Below, piece by piece: positions 26,161-34,546 of a DNA stretch of 64,000 bases. The stretch's first letter is position 1, and each line of letters opens with the position of its first letter. The DNA is taken from contig NZ_JARXYJ010000001.1 in the NCBI RefSeq assembly GCF_029894425.1, positions 310,001 to 374,000 on the forward strand. Reading direction: 5' to 3'. The position numbers and the translations under genes were made by a program. This stretch comes from Streptomyces sp. SAI-127 (lineage in GTDB: Bacteria > Actinomycetota > Actinomycetes > Streptomycetales > Streptomycetaceae). The notes beneath the pieces were generated by a model that was given only the letters and a program-made list of their open reading frames with translations, did no database searches and was not told where the DNA came from.

Positions 26161-27533
26161 GAGGTCTCCTCGGATGCGGCGGGGATCTTGCCGGGGTTGA
26201 GCAGGCCCAGCGGGTCGGCGGTGCGGGCCGCCTCCCGGACCAGGTCCAGGCGGCGGTCGACGTGCCAGTTGTGCGGGCTGTGCACACCGACGCCCAGCGC
26301 CTGCAGGGCGGCGATGCCGTCGTACACGGTCTGCTCGTCCTGGTAGCGAGCCATGAGCATGCCGACCGTGCCGGAGCGCATGCCCTCCAGGTGAAGCAGG
26401 GTGTCCGGGAAGACCTTCCTGATCTCGGTGGTGTCGCCGAGCAGGACGTCGCCGCCGATCTCCAGGTGGAACCAGCCGTCCTCGGCCTTCATCAGGTGGT
26501 AGGTCGGGTGGTTGAAGGACATCGAGCTGATGAGCGCGGGGCCGTCCGGTGCGGGCCGGACGTCCAGGACTCTGCCGCCGGACGCCTCGACGATGGCGCG
26601 TGCCTGGTCGACGGCCTCCTCCTCGACGATCGCGCGCACGCTCAGGGCCGTGGGGTCCAGTGCCGGGTCCGGTCGGTAGACCCTGACGAGACCGGCCTCG
26701 TCCAGCGAGGCCAGGCGCGGTGCCGGTTCCATCCGCACGAGGGCCGAGAGGGCGGCGGTGGCGGATGCCCAGTCGTCGAAGGCGGCGAACAGCCCGGTCC
26801 ACGTGCGGGCCCGCTGGAGCTGTACGGTCGCGGTGGCGATGAAGCCCGTGGTGCCGTAGGCGTGGATGTACGGCAGCGTGTCCGACTCCCGCACGGTGAA
26901 GGGCTCGGCGTCGGCCGTGCAGGGCACGACCGTCAGCTCCCGGACGAAGCCGTCGCTGTTGGTCCTGTGCACGAGCGAGCCGGTGCCGCCGCTGCCGCCG
27001 GACAGGAAGCCGCCGAGGGTGGTGCCGAAGGTGGACGGGAACATCCACAGCTCCTGGCCCAGCGTGCGGGCGTGAGCTTCGAGGTCGGACATCCTCGCCC
27101 CGGCCTCGGCACGGATCCAGCCGTCGCCGGCGTCCAGGATGCGGCCGCAGCCGGTGAGGTCGAGCACGGCACCGTCGTACAGCGGGATCGCCTGGCCGTA
27201 GTTGCCGGTTCCCTTGCCGCGCGGGGTGAGGGGAACGCGGTGGCGGTGGGCCAGGGCCAGGATGCCCGGGAGCTGCTCGTGCGAGGTGGGGCGGAGGACG
27301 GCCTCGGCGTGCCCGGCGGGGAGCTTCGCGGACAGGATGGGTGACATGTGCGCCCAGTCGCAGGAGGCCTTCTCCCGTGCGGACGGATCGCGGATCACCC
27401 CGTCGGAGCCGAGGATTTCGGCGGCCTCGGTGCAGAATTCCTCGATGCCGGGCGTGGGCTGACGCTCCGTCACCTTCGTCGCCGGTCCGTCGTCGACGAG
27501 GTCGGTGAGTGCGGTCAGGTTTCCGGTCGTCAT
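26157..27533 (-). CDS. FAD-linked oxidase (PCMH-type FAD domain)
   Basis: 458 residues. The PCMH-type FAD-binding fold (FAD_binding_4) is at ~75-260: VLRPTSHEQLPGILALAH, PRGKGTGNYGQAIPLYDGA, WMFPSTFGTTLGGFLSGGSG. The C-terminus ends in DPLGLLNPGKI, the hallmark of the glycolate oxidase/vanillyl-alcohol oxidase group. It should oxidise an alpha-hydroxy acid, amine or alcohol to the oxo form. ATG 27533 shares one base with the stop of the binding protein (TGATG), which argues against the longer open frame upstream. It lies directly after the transporter genes. Confidence 0.9.
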   Translation of the reverse strand: MTTGNLTALTDLVDDGPATKVTERQPTPGIEEFCTEAAEILGSDGVIRDPSAREKASCDWAHMSPILSAKLPAGHAEAVLRPTSHEQLPGILALAHRHRVPLTPRGKGTGNYGQAIPLYDGAVLDLTGCGRILDAGDGWIRAEAGARMSDLEAHARTLGQELWMFPSTFGTTLGGFLSGGSGGTGSLVHRTNSDGFVRELTVVPCTADAEPFTVRESDTLPYIHAYGTTGFIATATVQLQRARTWTGLFAAFDDWASATAALSALVRMEPAPRLASLDEAGLVRVYRPDPALDPTALSVRAIVEEEAVDQARAIVEASGGRVLDVRPAPDGPALISSMSFNHPTYHLMKAEDGWFHLEIGGDVLLGDTTEIRKVFPDTLLHLEGMRSGTVGMLMARYQDEQTVYDGIAALQALGVGVHSPHNWHVDRRLDLVREAARTADPLGLLNPGKIPAASEETS

Positions 27534-28705
27534 CACTTCAGTCCGATCGAGGTGTCGATGAACTCGTCGGTCGCCACGTCCTTGGCGGTCAGGTCCGGCT
27601 TGACCTTGGCGCCGCTCTGCTCGACGAGTGGGGTGAAGGTCTTCAGGGCGGAAGCGACGCGCTTCATGTCGAAGCTCCCGATGCTGCCGTCGGACTCGTT
27701 GCCGAGGATGCCGAGCTTGACCATCTGCTTCGCGGCGAAAGTGCCGGTGCCTTCGGAGTAGACCCATCCGGTGTTGTACTGCTGCACCAGGTCGCTGATG
27801 ACCTTGACCGTCGCCGACGGCTCAGCCGCGAAGTCGACGGCCGACTGCTGCAGGACGGGGACGAGCTTCTTCAGGCAGGGGCTGAGCGACTTCAGCTCAC
27901 CGCTGCGCACCGACAGGGCTTCCGGATAGACGTTGAAGCCCACGTCCGCGAGCAGCTGGTACTTGATCGGCTTCTTCCAGGCCGACACCTCGTGCTGGTA
28001 GATGTACGGCTCGGCGGTGGCGAAGCCCTGCTGGGCGATGCCTGGGTTGGACACGAAGCGGGCGGGTGCGCCGTCGTAACTCCCGTCCAGCTGGCTCTTC
28101 TTGATGAGGCCCTTCGCGACCAGCATCGAGGCGTAGGTGCTGCCGTCCACGTAGACGACCTTCGCGTTCGACTTGCCGATGTCCGCGATCGTCTTCCAGT
28201 CGGGGTGGGTGGCGGGGTCCCACATCAGGACCTGCGGGCTCTTCTTCATCAGCGCCGCCACGGCCGTGACCGGCTGCTTGGCGGACGCCGTGATCGCCAC
28301 GTCGGTGGTGACCGTGCCCAGGGTGATGCTCTTGTCGACGTACATCTGCGAGGGGACGCTCTGATAGCCGATGGCGGAGCCGCCCGCCCGGATCTGGATG
28401 TCGACGCCGGTGTCCTTGCCGTCGACGACCAGCGGACCGGTGACCCGCTTCTTCGCGGTGTCGACCGTGTAGCCGGGGCCGACCAGGTGGTAGAGGGGGC
28501 CGTGTTCGGCCTCGGGCTCCCAGTCGACCTGGACGACGACCGTCTTGGGGCAGACGCCGGCCAGGCGCTGGGCGGCGGGGGCCGCAGGAAGTTTGTCCGC
28601 GGAGCCGGTCGAGGCGGTGGAACCACCGCCGCAGGCGGTGACCGATACCAGGGTGATGACGGAGGAAACGCCCGCGATGGCGGCGCGTCTGGCGGATGAA
28701 GGCAT
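27533..28705 (-). CDS. NitT/TauT-type ABC transporter substrate-binding lipoprotein
   Basis: 390 residues. The signal peptide (MPSSARRAAIAGVSSVIT) ends in a lipobox VTAC. The mature domain (VVVQVDWEPEAEHGPLYHLVG) matches the NMT1/THI5-like fold of nitrate, sulfonate, taurine and thiamine-pyrimidine binding proteins; PEAEHG lies where such proteins line the ligand pocket. It is anchored outside the membrane and works with the permease at 28781 and ATPase at 29659. A pyrimidine-like or other N-heterocycle ligand would suit the rest of the operon, but this is inference. Confidence 0.88.
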   Translation of the reverse strand: MPSSARRAAIAGVSSVITLVSVTACGGGSTASTGSADKLPAAPAAQRLAGVCPKTVVVQVDWEPEAEHGPLYHLVGPGYTVDTAKKRVTGPLVVDGKDTGVDIQIRAGGSAIGYQSVPSQMYVDKSITLGTVTTDVAITASAKQPVTAVAALMKKSPQVLMWDPATHPDWKTIADIGKSNAKVVYVDGSTYASMLVAKGLIKKSQLDGSYDGAPARFVSNPGIAQQGFATAEPYIYQHEVSAWKKPIKYQLLADVGFNVYPEALSVRSGELKSLSPCLKKLVPVLQQSAVDFAAEPSATVKVISDLVQQYNTGWVYSEGTGTFAAKQMVKLGILGNESDGSIGSFDMKRVASALKTFTPLVEQSGAKVKPDLTAKDVATDEFIDTSIGLK

Positions 28706-28780
28706 GACTGACTCCCTGAGGGACCAGAGGGAAGGTGAAGGGAAGGCCGGAGGTGAAGGGAAGGCGGGGAAAGGGCGGGG

Positions 28781-29662
28781 CTACGTCCGGTCGGCCGAGG
28801 CGTGCCAGGAGCCGACGGCGAGCCGCGCGACGAGGGTGAAGACGGCGAAGACCGCGACGCCGAAGAACGAGGCGAGGATGATCGCGGCGAACAGATCCTC
28901 GGACTGCAGCCGGGAGCGGTAGACGTCGAGCAGGGTGCCGATGCCGGGCTCGCCCTGCTTGAAGAACATGTCGCCGACGATCGCGCCGATCACGGACAGG
29001 CCGGAGGAGGTGCGCAGCCCGGTGAAGACCGAGGGCAGGGCGGCAGGCAGTTCGAGCTTGCGCAGCCGGGCCCAGCGGCTCGCCCGCTGGAGGGTGAACA
29101 GGTCGTGGTGGGTACGGTCCACCGACTGGATGCCGAACAGTGTGTTGGCGATCATCGGGAAGAGGGCGATCAGGACGCAGACGACCACCCGGCTGGTGAA
29201 GCCGAACCCGAACCAGAGGCCGATCAGCGGCACGATCGCGAGGATCGGCACGGTCTGCAGGATCACCGCGTACGGGTACAGGGAGCGTTCCAGCCAGCGG
29301 GCCCTGCTCATCAGCACCGCCGCCGTCACACCCAGCGCGGAGGCGATGAGCAGGCCGGCGAGCGCTACCTGGGCGGTGAGCCACAGTGCCTGGAGCATCG
29401 GCTGCAGATGGGTCCAGTCGAGGAACGACACGCTGAGAACCTGCTGCGGGGGCGGGACGAGGAAGCGCCGGGCAGGGCTGAGCAGCAGATAGCTGACGGC
29501 GTACCAGATACCGACGGCCGCGCCGAGCGACCCGAGCGGCGTGAGCACCGCGACGGTCCGGGCCCGGCGTCGGCGTACGGGAGCCGGAGGCGTGGCCTGC
29601 GTCGAGTCCGTTGCCGGCAGGACGTCCTGGGACTGAGCGGTGACGGTGACATGGGCGCTCAC
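28781..29662 (-). CDS. NitT/TauT-type ABC transporter permease (SsuC type)
   Basis: 293 residues from GTG 29662, overlapping the ATPase stop by 4 nt. A ~35-residue cytosolic N-terminus precedes six predicted helices. The coupling loop LPAALPSVFTGLRTSSGLSVIGAI is the EAA-type motif of BPD_transp_1 permeases. It pairs with the ATPase and the NMT1-like binding protein. It ends 75 nt before the binding-protein start, the only sizeable gap in the operon. Confidence 0.92.
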   Translation of the reverse strand: MSAHVTVTAQSQDVLPATDSTQATPPAPVRRRRARTVAVLTPLGSLGAAVGIWYAVSYLLLSPARRFLVPPPQQVLSVSFLDWTHLQPMLQALWLTAQVALAGLLIASALGVTAAVLMSRARWLERSLYPYAVILQTVPILAIVPLIGLWFGFGFTSRVVVCVLIALFPMIANTLFGIQSVDRTHHDLFTLQRASRWARLRKLELPAALPSVFTGLRTSSGLSVIGAIVGDMFFKQGEPGIGTLLDVYRSRLQSEDLFAAIILASFFGVAVFAVFTLVARLAVGSWHASADRT

Positions 29663-30417
29663 TGGAAACCTCCTCGAAGCGCCGCCGAGACCTCGCCGGC
29701 GATACGGCCGAACTCGGGGTCGTAGCGCAGTTCGGCCGGACGGGGATGGGCGAAGGGCACCTCGAAGGAGGCGGTGATCCGGCCGGGGCGGGCCGACATC
29801 ACGACGACCCGGCCGGCCAGGAAGACGGCCTCGGTCACCGAGTGGGTGATGAACAGGGCGGCGAAGCCGGTCTCCGCGTAGATGCGCTGGAGTTCCTCCT
29901 GCATGCGCAGGCGGGTCATCTCGTCGAGGGCACCGAACGGTTCGTCGAACAGGAACAGCGACGGACGGGTCATGAGAGCGCGGGCCAGGGACACGCGCAT
30001 CCGCATGCCGCCGGACAGTTGCCCCGGCAACTGCTTCTCGAAGCCCTCCAGGCCCACCAGGCGCAGGGCGTCCAGCGCCCGATCCCTCCGTTCGGCCTTC
30101 GGGATCCCGGTGAGTTCGGCGGGGAGTTCGACGTTGGCGAGGACCGTGCGCCAGGGCAGCAGGGTCGGGTCCTGGAAGACGTAGCCGACCGAGTCGGTGG
30201 GGGCGTGGACGGTACCGCCGGTTGCGGAGTCCAGGCCTGAGGCGAGGCGGAGCAGGGTGGACTTGCCGCAGCCCGAGGGGCCGACGACGGCGACGAACTC
30301 GCCCGGGGCGATGGAGAGTTCGACTCCGGTGAGGGCGGTGGTCCCGTTGTCGAAGTGCTTGTCGACGCCCTCGAATCGCAACGTCGCTTCGAGTGTCGCT
30401 TCGGCGGTGGTCGGCAC
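29659..30417 (-). CDS. NitT/TauT-type ABC transporter ATPase (SsuB type)
   Basis: 252 residues from GTG 30417, which has GGGAG at the right distance; an ATG 48 nt upstream lies within the operator and is less likely. Walker A GPSGCGKST, Q-loop YVFQDPTLLPWRTV, signature LSGGMRMRVSLARAL and Walker B LFLFDEPFGALDE are all intact. It energises uptake through the permease at 28781. It is the first gene of the nine-gene operon ending at 21528, and an AATGTT-N9-AACATT site overlaps its predicted promoter. Confidence 0.93.
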   Translation of the reverse strand: MPTTAEATLEATLRFEGVDKHFDNGTTALTGVELSIAPGEFVAVVGPSGCGKSTLLRLASGLDSATGGTVHAPTDSVGYVFQDPTLLPWRTVLANVELPAELTGIPKAERRDRALDALRLVGLEGFEKQLPGQLSGGMRMRVSLARALMTRPSLFLFDEPFGALDEMTRLRMQEELQRIYAETGFAALFITHSVTEAVFLAGRVVVMSARPGRITASFEVPFAHPRPAELRYDPEFGRIAGEVSAALRGGFQ

Positions 30418-30445
30418 GTCAGCTCCCTTCAGTGCCACAGTCAGG

Positions 30446-30466
30446 AATGTTGATAGTATGAACATT
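30446..30466. promoter_or_regulatory. Operator AATGTT-N9-AACATT before the ABC/hydrolase operon
   Basis: A 21-bp inverted repeat with perfect 6-bp arms (30446-30451, 30461-30466), identical in arms and spacing to the site at 33237. It lies 29 nt upstream of the ATPase GTG and covers the predicted -10 element, so binding should repress. The divergently encoded XRE-cupin protein (33354) is the obvious candidate regulator. Confidence 0.75.
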
Positions 30467-30482
30467 GGTTGTTTCCGGCCAA
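30453..30482 (-). promoter_or_regulatory. Predicted promoter of the ABC/hydrolase operon
   Basis: On the minus strand TTGGCC (30482-30477) and TACTAT (30458-30453) form a -35/-10 pair with an 18-bp spacer. The -10 lies inside the inverted repeat. This is a sequence match only. Confidence 0.4.
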
Positions 30483-30534
30483 TGTCGTGGCCGTATCCGT
30501 TCGCCGAGAGCTGCCGGGCGGCAGGCTCAGAGGT

Positions 30535-31755
30535 TCAGAAGATTTCGCGGACCACCGACGTACGGCTGACCAGGCGTCCGCCGGCGAAGACCAGCCGCTC
30601 GGGACAGGACGCGCCGAGAACCTCCGACACGGTCTGCGCGCGCACCGCCAGGAGATCGGCGACAGCGCCCTCGTACGGTCCCGCCGCAGGCAACCCGAGG
30701 ACCGCCCGTGCTCCCCCGGTGACCGCGTGCAGCGCCTCGTCCGGGGTGAGATGACCGGCCGTGACCAGCAGGGACGCCGTCTCGAGCGGATCCGCCCGGC
30801 CCACGGGGTTGAAGGGGTCCCGGAAGTTGTCACCGCCGGCCGCGACCGTCACGCCCGCGTCGAGCAGGGCGCGTACGGCGGTGAGGCCGCGCGGGGTGGA
30901 CGACGGACGGTCGCGGCCCTGGAGGTAGAGGTTCGTCAGCGGGAGGGTGACCACGCCGATGCCCGCAGCCGCGACTTCCTTGGCCGTGCGAGCCGCTTCG
31001 TCCGGCTCCACCGCGCCCAGGCTGACGCAGTGACTCGCGGTGACGCCGGAAACGAAGCCGCGCTCCCCCACGGCACGGGCGAGCAGACGCAGATCCCCCG
31101 CCGCCGGGTCGAGGGTCTCGTCGGCGTGCAGGTCGACTCCCACCTGATGCTCGGCGGCGATGCGCAGGGTGCGCTCCACGGACGCGGCCGGGTCCGCGGA
31201 CAGGTGGGGGCAGTCGCCCAGCAGGTCCGCGCCGAGGTCGAGCGCCTCGTGCAGCAACTCGTCCGGGGCGTCGACGTGCAGGACGGCGATCTGGAGCCGT
31301 ACCCGCCCGCGGAGCTGTCCGCGTAGCCGGAGCAGGGCGCGAAGGCCGCGCAGCGGATCACCGCCGCCGTAGCCGCCGTCGTCCCTCAGGAGATCCACGT
31401 GGGTCCTGACTGCCGTCACGCCGTTCGCGCACAGCTCGTCGACCGCCCGCCTGGCACGCTGGAACACATCCTCCTCGGTGACCCGCGCGGCATACGCACG
31501 CCAGGCGGTGACGGCGGAGAGCAGGTCCCCCGGCAGTGCGCCCGCCAGGTCCCAGGTCAAAGCCTTGTCCAGATGGGCGTGCGGTTCCGCCGGGGCAGGC
31601 AGGAGCAGGTATCCGGTCAGGTCGAGTTCGTCGGGGCCGGAAGGAAGCAGACCGGGCGGGGCGACCCGCGCGACAAGGCCGCTGTCCGTACTGACCAGGA
31701 CGTCGCGGACGCCCTGGTCGGGCAGGCGCGCGCCGCGCAGCAGCAGTGGTGACAT
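30535..31755 (-). CDS. Amidohydrolase, cytosine deaminase/AtzC-like
   Basis: 406 residues of the metal-dependent amidohydrolase superfamily. PAPAEPHAHLDKALTWD gives the HxH metal motif with the HLDK form seen in cytosine deaminases and AtzC. VGVDLHADETLDP holds the His and Glu of the active site, VTASHCVSLG the third His, and AGGDNFRDPFNPVG the metal-binding Asp. It should deaminate or dealkylate a cyclic amidine such as a pyrimidine or triazine. ATG 31755 is 2 nt past the MBL gene stop. It ends the operon that starts with the flavin reductase. Confidence 0.88.
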   Translation of the reverse strand: MSPLLLRGARLPDQGVRDVLVSTDSGLVARVAPPGLLPSGPDELDLTGYLLLPAPAEPHAHLDKALTWDLAGALPGDLLSAVTAWRAYAARVTEEDVFQRARRAVDELCANGVTAVRTHVDLLRDDGGYGGGDPLRGLRALLRLRGQLRGRVRLQIAVLHVDAPDELLHEALDLGADLLGDCPHLSADPAASVERTLRIAAEHQVGVDLHADETLDPAAGDLRLLARAVGERGFVSGVTASHCVSLGAVEPDEAARTAKEVAAAGIGVVTLPLTNLYLQGRDRPSSTPRGLTAVRALLDAGVTVAAGGDNFRDPFNPVGRADPLETASLLVTAGHLTPDEALHAVTGGARAVLGLPAAGPYEGAVADLLAVRAQTVSEVLGASCPERLVFAGGRLVSRTSVVREIF

Positions 31756-31757
31756 GT

Positions 31758-32642
31758 TCAGTGCTCCGTTCCGTACGGTGCGGTGAGCACCGCGAAACCG
31801 TCGAAGTCATGACGGCGTACAGGGACGCCGAACATGTCGGTGGAGGCGTACGGACGGGTGCGGCCGTCCCGTACGGCCGCGAACGCCTCGGCGACCCGGC
31901 CCACGAAGTCCGCCGACTCCCGGTGCCGCAGGTTGTGGCCGAGCAGCGCGGTGGCGACGGGCAGCTCGGCCAGGCGGCGCGTCGAGGCAGCGAAGGCGGT
32001 CACGTCGGCGCCCGGCACATGGGCGAAGAAGGTGCCGCTGATCAGCGTGTCCCCGGCCAGCAGCAGCCCGGTCTCCGGCTCCCACAGGCAGACGCCGTCC
32101 GGGGAGTGCCCGGGGGTGTGGAGCGCCTCCAGGCGCCGGCCGCCCAGGTCGAGGACGTCTCCTTCGCACAGCAGCCGGGTGGGGCGTACGGCCTCGATCC
32201 GCCAGTCGGCCAGGTCGGGAACCGGCCGCACCTCGACGCGTGAGTCGGTGAGGAAGAACCCGCCGACGTCCAGGACACGGAACTCCTCGTACCGCTTCCG
32301 CAGGCCGTGCGCGATGTGCGTGTACGCCTCCAGCCACTCGCGCGGAGCCGGATCCCTGTGCAGTGCGGCGCCGGCGGCGTGTACGGCGATGTCCGCGGCG
32401 TACCCGGCCACGGAGGCGTTGCCGCCGCGGTGGTCGAAGTGGTGGTGGGAGTTGACGACGAGCAGCGGCAGCCGGGTCAGCCGTCGTACCCTCTCGCCGA
32501 TGTCGCCGACCCCCATGCCGGTGTCGTAGAGCAGGGCCAGTTCATCGCCGAGCACGAGGTAGCTGTTGACATGGCCGGGCTCGGCGATCACGAACGCTCC
32601 CGGGCCGGTCTCGGAGACCTGGAACCAGTCGGACCCGCTCAC
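31758..32642 (-). CDS. MBL-fold metallo-hydrolase
   Basis: 294 residues from GTG 32642, overlapping the flavin reductase stop by 4 nt. The zinc motif HHHFDHRGG (HxHxDH) is at ~75. LEALHTPGHSPDGVCLW supplies the next His and LLLAGDTLISG the bridging Asp. It resembles the glyoxalase II-like branch and should hydrolyse a thioester, lactone or lactam-type bond. In an operon with a cyclic-amidine deaminase, a ring-opening hydrolysis is plausible, but the substrate is not evident. Confidence 0.88.
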   Translation of the reverse strand: MSGSDWFQVSETGPGAFVIAEPGHVNSYLVLGDELALLYDTGMGVGDIGERVRRLTRLPLLVVNSHHHFDHRGGNASVAGYAADIAVHAAGAALHRDPAPREWLEAYTHIAHGLRKRYEEFRVLDVGGFFLTDSRVEVRPVPDLADWRIEAVRPTRLLCEGDVLDLGGRRLEALHTPGHSPDGVCLWEPETGLLLAGDTLISGTFFAHVPGADVTAFAASTRRLAELPVATALLGHNLRHRESADFVGRVAEAFAAVRDGRTRPYASTDMFGVPVRRHDFDGFAVLTAPYGTEH

Positions 32643-33160
32643 GCCGCACCGAGCGCGTGGTAGCGGCGGTCGTGGTGCACGAGTGCGGTCGTTCCGCCGG
32701 TGCCGGGCACGACGTGCTCGACGGCCGCGACGATCAGCTGGTGGTCCCCGGCCGGGAGGTCGCGCACGACGCGGCAGAGGACCGCGTACGAACTGTGCGC
32801 GAGCAGGAGAGGTAGTCCGCCGCGCTCCTCGGCCGACCACTCCAGCTCCGCGAACCGATCCGCGGAGCGGTCGGCGAAGCGCCGGGAGACGTGCTCGCCG
32901 CCGGCGTGCAGGATGTTCAGCGCGAACCTGCGGCCGTCGAGCAGCGAGGCCAGCGTACGGCCGCGGCGGCCCACTCCGATGGCCACCAGCTGCGGTTCGC
33001 GGCTGACGCTCATCACGGCGGTACTGGTGAAACCGACCGGGCGCCCGTCGGCTGTCAGGGCGGTGACGACACAGACGCCTCCGGCGAGGGCGGCCATGGC
33101 GTCGAGGAAGCCGGAGTCCGGCGGGGAGTCGACGGGACGGTCGGAGGTGGCCGCAGCCAT
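32639..33160 (-). CDS. Flavin reductase-like protein (FMN-binding, HpaC/RutF type)
   Basis: 173 residues. The split-barrel flavin reductase fold is shown by GGVCVVTALTADGRPVGFTSTAV, then EPQLVAIGV, RRFALNILHAGGEHVSRRFA and a late VVRDLPAGDHQLIVAAVEHV. Such proteins supply reduced FMN/FAD to a monooxygenase, but no monooxygenase is encoded in this operon. It is the first gene of the leftward unit 33160-30535; the AATGTT-N9-AACATT site lies 77 nt upstream. Confidence 0.88.
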   Translation of the reverse strand: MAAATSDRPVDSPPDSGFLDAMAALAGGVCVVTALTADGRPVGFTSTAVMSVSREPQLVAIGVGRRGRTLASLLDGRRFALNILHAGGEHVSRRFADRSADRFAELEWSAEERGGLPLLLAHSSYAVLCRVVRDLPAGDHQLIVAAVEHVVPGTGGTTALVHHDRRYHALGAA

Positions 33161-33236
33161 GAGAGCTCCCTATGGGCTGGACGGGACGGGAAAGCACGTA
33201 CGCCGTTTGCGACGCGATGGACTCGACGACACCTAG

Positions 33237-33257
33237 AATGTTCGTGCCATCAACATT
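33237..33257. promoter_or_regulatory. Operator AATGTT-N9-AACATT between flavin reductase and XRE regulator
   Basis: Arms at 33237-33242 and 33252-33257, the same as at 30446. It lies in the divergent region between the flavin-reductase operon and the XRE-cupin gene, so autoregulation and operon control from one site are possible. Confidence 0.75.
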
Positions 33258-33353
33258 GAGCGTAGGGCCCTGGTGTTTCACCGGCGTAAAACCTCTCCCC
33301 AGGCCGCCGGGGCCCCGGTGGCCCGCCGACCCCGACCCTTTAGGATTCCTGCC

Positions 33354-33992
33354 ATGCCGGCCCAACCCGCCCACAGCACATCGCCCGCCGGGGACGCGGA
33401 CGCGCCGTTGCGCGCCGAACTCGGCAGCGCGATCCGCCAGTTGCGCAAGGAGCGGGGGCTGACCCTTGTCCAACTCGCCGAGCGCGCCGCGCTCTCCCAC
33501 CCGTTCCTCAGCCAGCTGGAGCGGGGACTGACCCGGCCGAGCATGCCGTCCCTGCACCGCATCGCCCGCGCTCTCGGCACCACACAGCAGGCACTCATGG
33601 CCGCAGCGGTGGTGCCGCAACCTGACGCCTCACCGGGCTCGGCCCACCTGGTGCGCTCGGGCGAGGGCCTGCCCGTGGACAACCCCGGCGGCACGGCACG
33701 CATGCTCGGCGCCCCTGCCTACTCCGTCCACCCCGTGGAGTACACCGGGACCCGGGAGCGGTTCGAGGAGTACTACGACCATCCCGGCGACGAGTTCGTC
33801 TACGTCGTTGCCGGTGAGATCGAGATCGACCTGCACACCGGGGACGGACCCCGTCTCCACGTGCTCGGCCCGGGCGACAGCATCTGCTACCCCGGAGGAA
33901 CTCCCCACCGCTGGCGCGCCGTCGGTGACGGTTCACGGGTACGACTCCTCACCGTCCAGAACGCGATGGGCGAAGCCGACCGCCACTCCTGA
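33354..33992 (+). CDS. XRE-family regulator with C-terminal cupin sensor
   Basis: 212 residues. A helix-turn-helix lies at ~18-75 (IRQLRKERGLTLVQLAERAA, HPFLSQLERGLTRPSMPSLHRIA). A cupin domain lies at ~115-205 (EEYYDHPGDEFVYVVAGEIE and LGPGDSICYPGGTPHRW). This architecture is used by local catabolic repressors that sense a small metabolite in the cupin pocket. It is divergent from the flavin-reductase operon. It is the likely regulator of both AATGTT-N9-AACATT promoters, which is inferred from position only. Confidence 0.92.
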   Translation: MPAQPAHSTSPAGDADAPLRAELGSAIRQLRKERGLTLVQLAERAALSHPFLSQLERGLTRPSMPSLHRIARALGTTQQALMAAAVVPQPDASPGSAHLVRSGEGLPVDNPGGTARMLGAPAYSVHPVEYTGTRERFEEYYDHPGDEFVYVVAGEIEIDLHTGDGPRLHVLGPGDSICYPGGTPHRWRAVGDGSRVRLLTVQNAMGEADRHS

Positions 33993-34005
33993 CGCGGACA
34001 CGACC

Positions 34006-34023
34006 AGGCCTGTTCGCAGGCCT
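34006..34023 (+). terminator. Short hairpin after the XRE-cupin gene
   Basis: AGGCCT-GTTCGC-AGGCCT, 14 nt past the stop codon, can form a 6-bp stem. There is no clear U-run, so termination is tentative. Confidence 0.3.
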
Positions 34024-34133
34024 GTCCAGCTGCTGCGCAAGGTGAAGCCGCCCGTGGCCGCGGGCTCCGACAAGCACCTCGGTCCGTGTCACGCCACCCG
34101 TCTCTGCTCCACCGCGACCGCCGCCTCGGGGCC

Positions 34134-34259
34134 ATGGCCTTCCCGTGGGACCTGGCCATCGGCGCGCTCCGCCCGGCGGGGCGGGCCAACATCGCCGAGA
34201 GCCTGCGCCACCACGGCGGGGACATGGCCCGGCCGCTGGACATCCTCGAACTCACGTGA
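34134..34259 (+). pseudogene. Transposase C-terminal remnant
   Basis: The 41-codon frame DLAIGALRPAGRANIAESLR-HHGG with RPLDILELT and a stop at 34257 resembles the C-terminal tail of ISAs1-like transposases (LAI..LR..G..NIA..LRH....RPL..L). No catalytic region remains upstream. The stretch 33,993-34,546 otherwise shows no gene. Confidence 0.45.
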
Positions 34260-34546
34260 TCATTCCCGGACGATCGCGAGAACGACGGAGCCCTGAACCT
34301 CTCGCTGGTCACACCTGCGGCGGGTTGCACCCGCCTTGGAGATCGATCGATGCCCGTGACCATGAGGGAGCCGAGCATGGCCGGGGCCGTAGGAGCTCGC
34401 GCTCGATCAGCCGCACCATGGGGCCGCCCTCGTCGCGGCCGGTTACGAACAGGCTGACCGAATATGTCGCCCTCGCGCCTCAAGCTCATGGCGGGACACG
34501 AGACGTCCCGCAGGGCCACCCGAGCCGACCGGGACGACAGTCCGCG

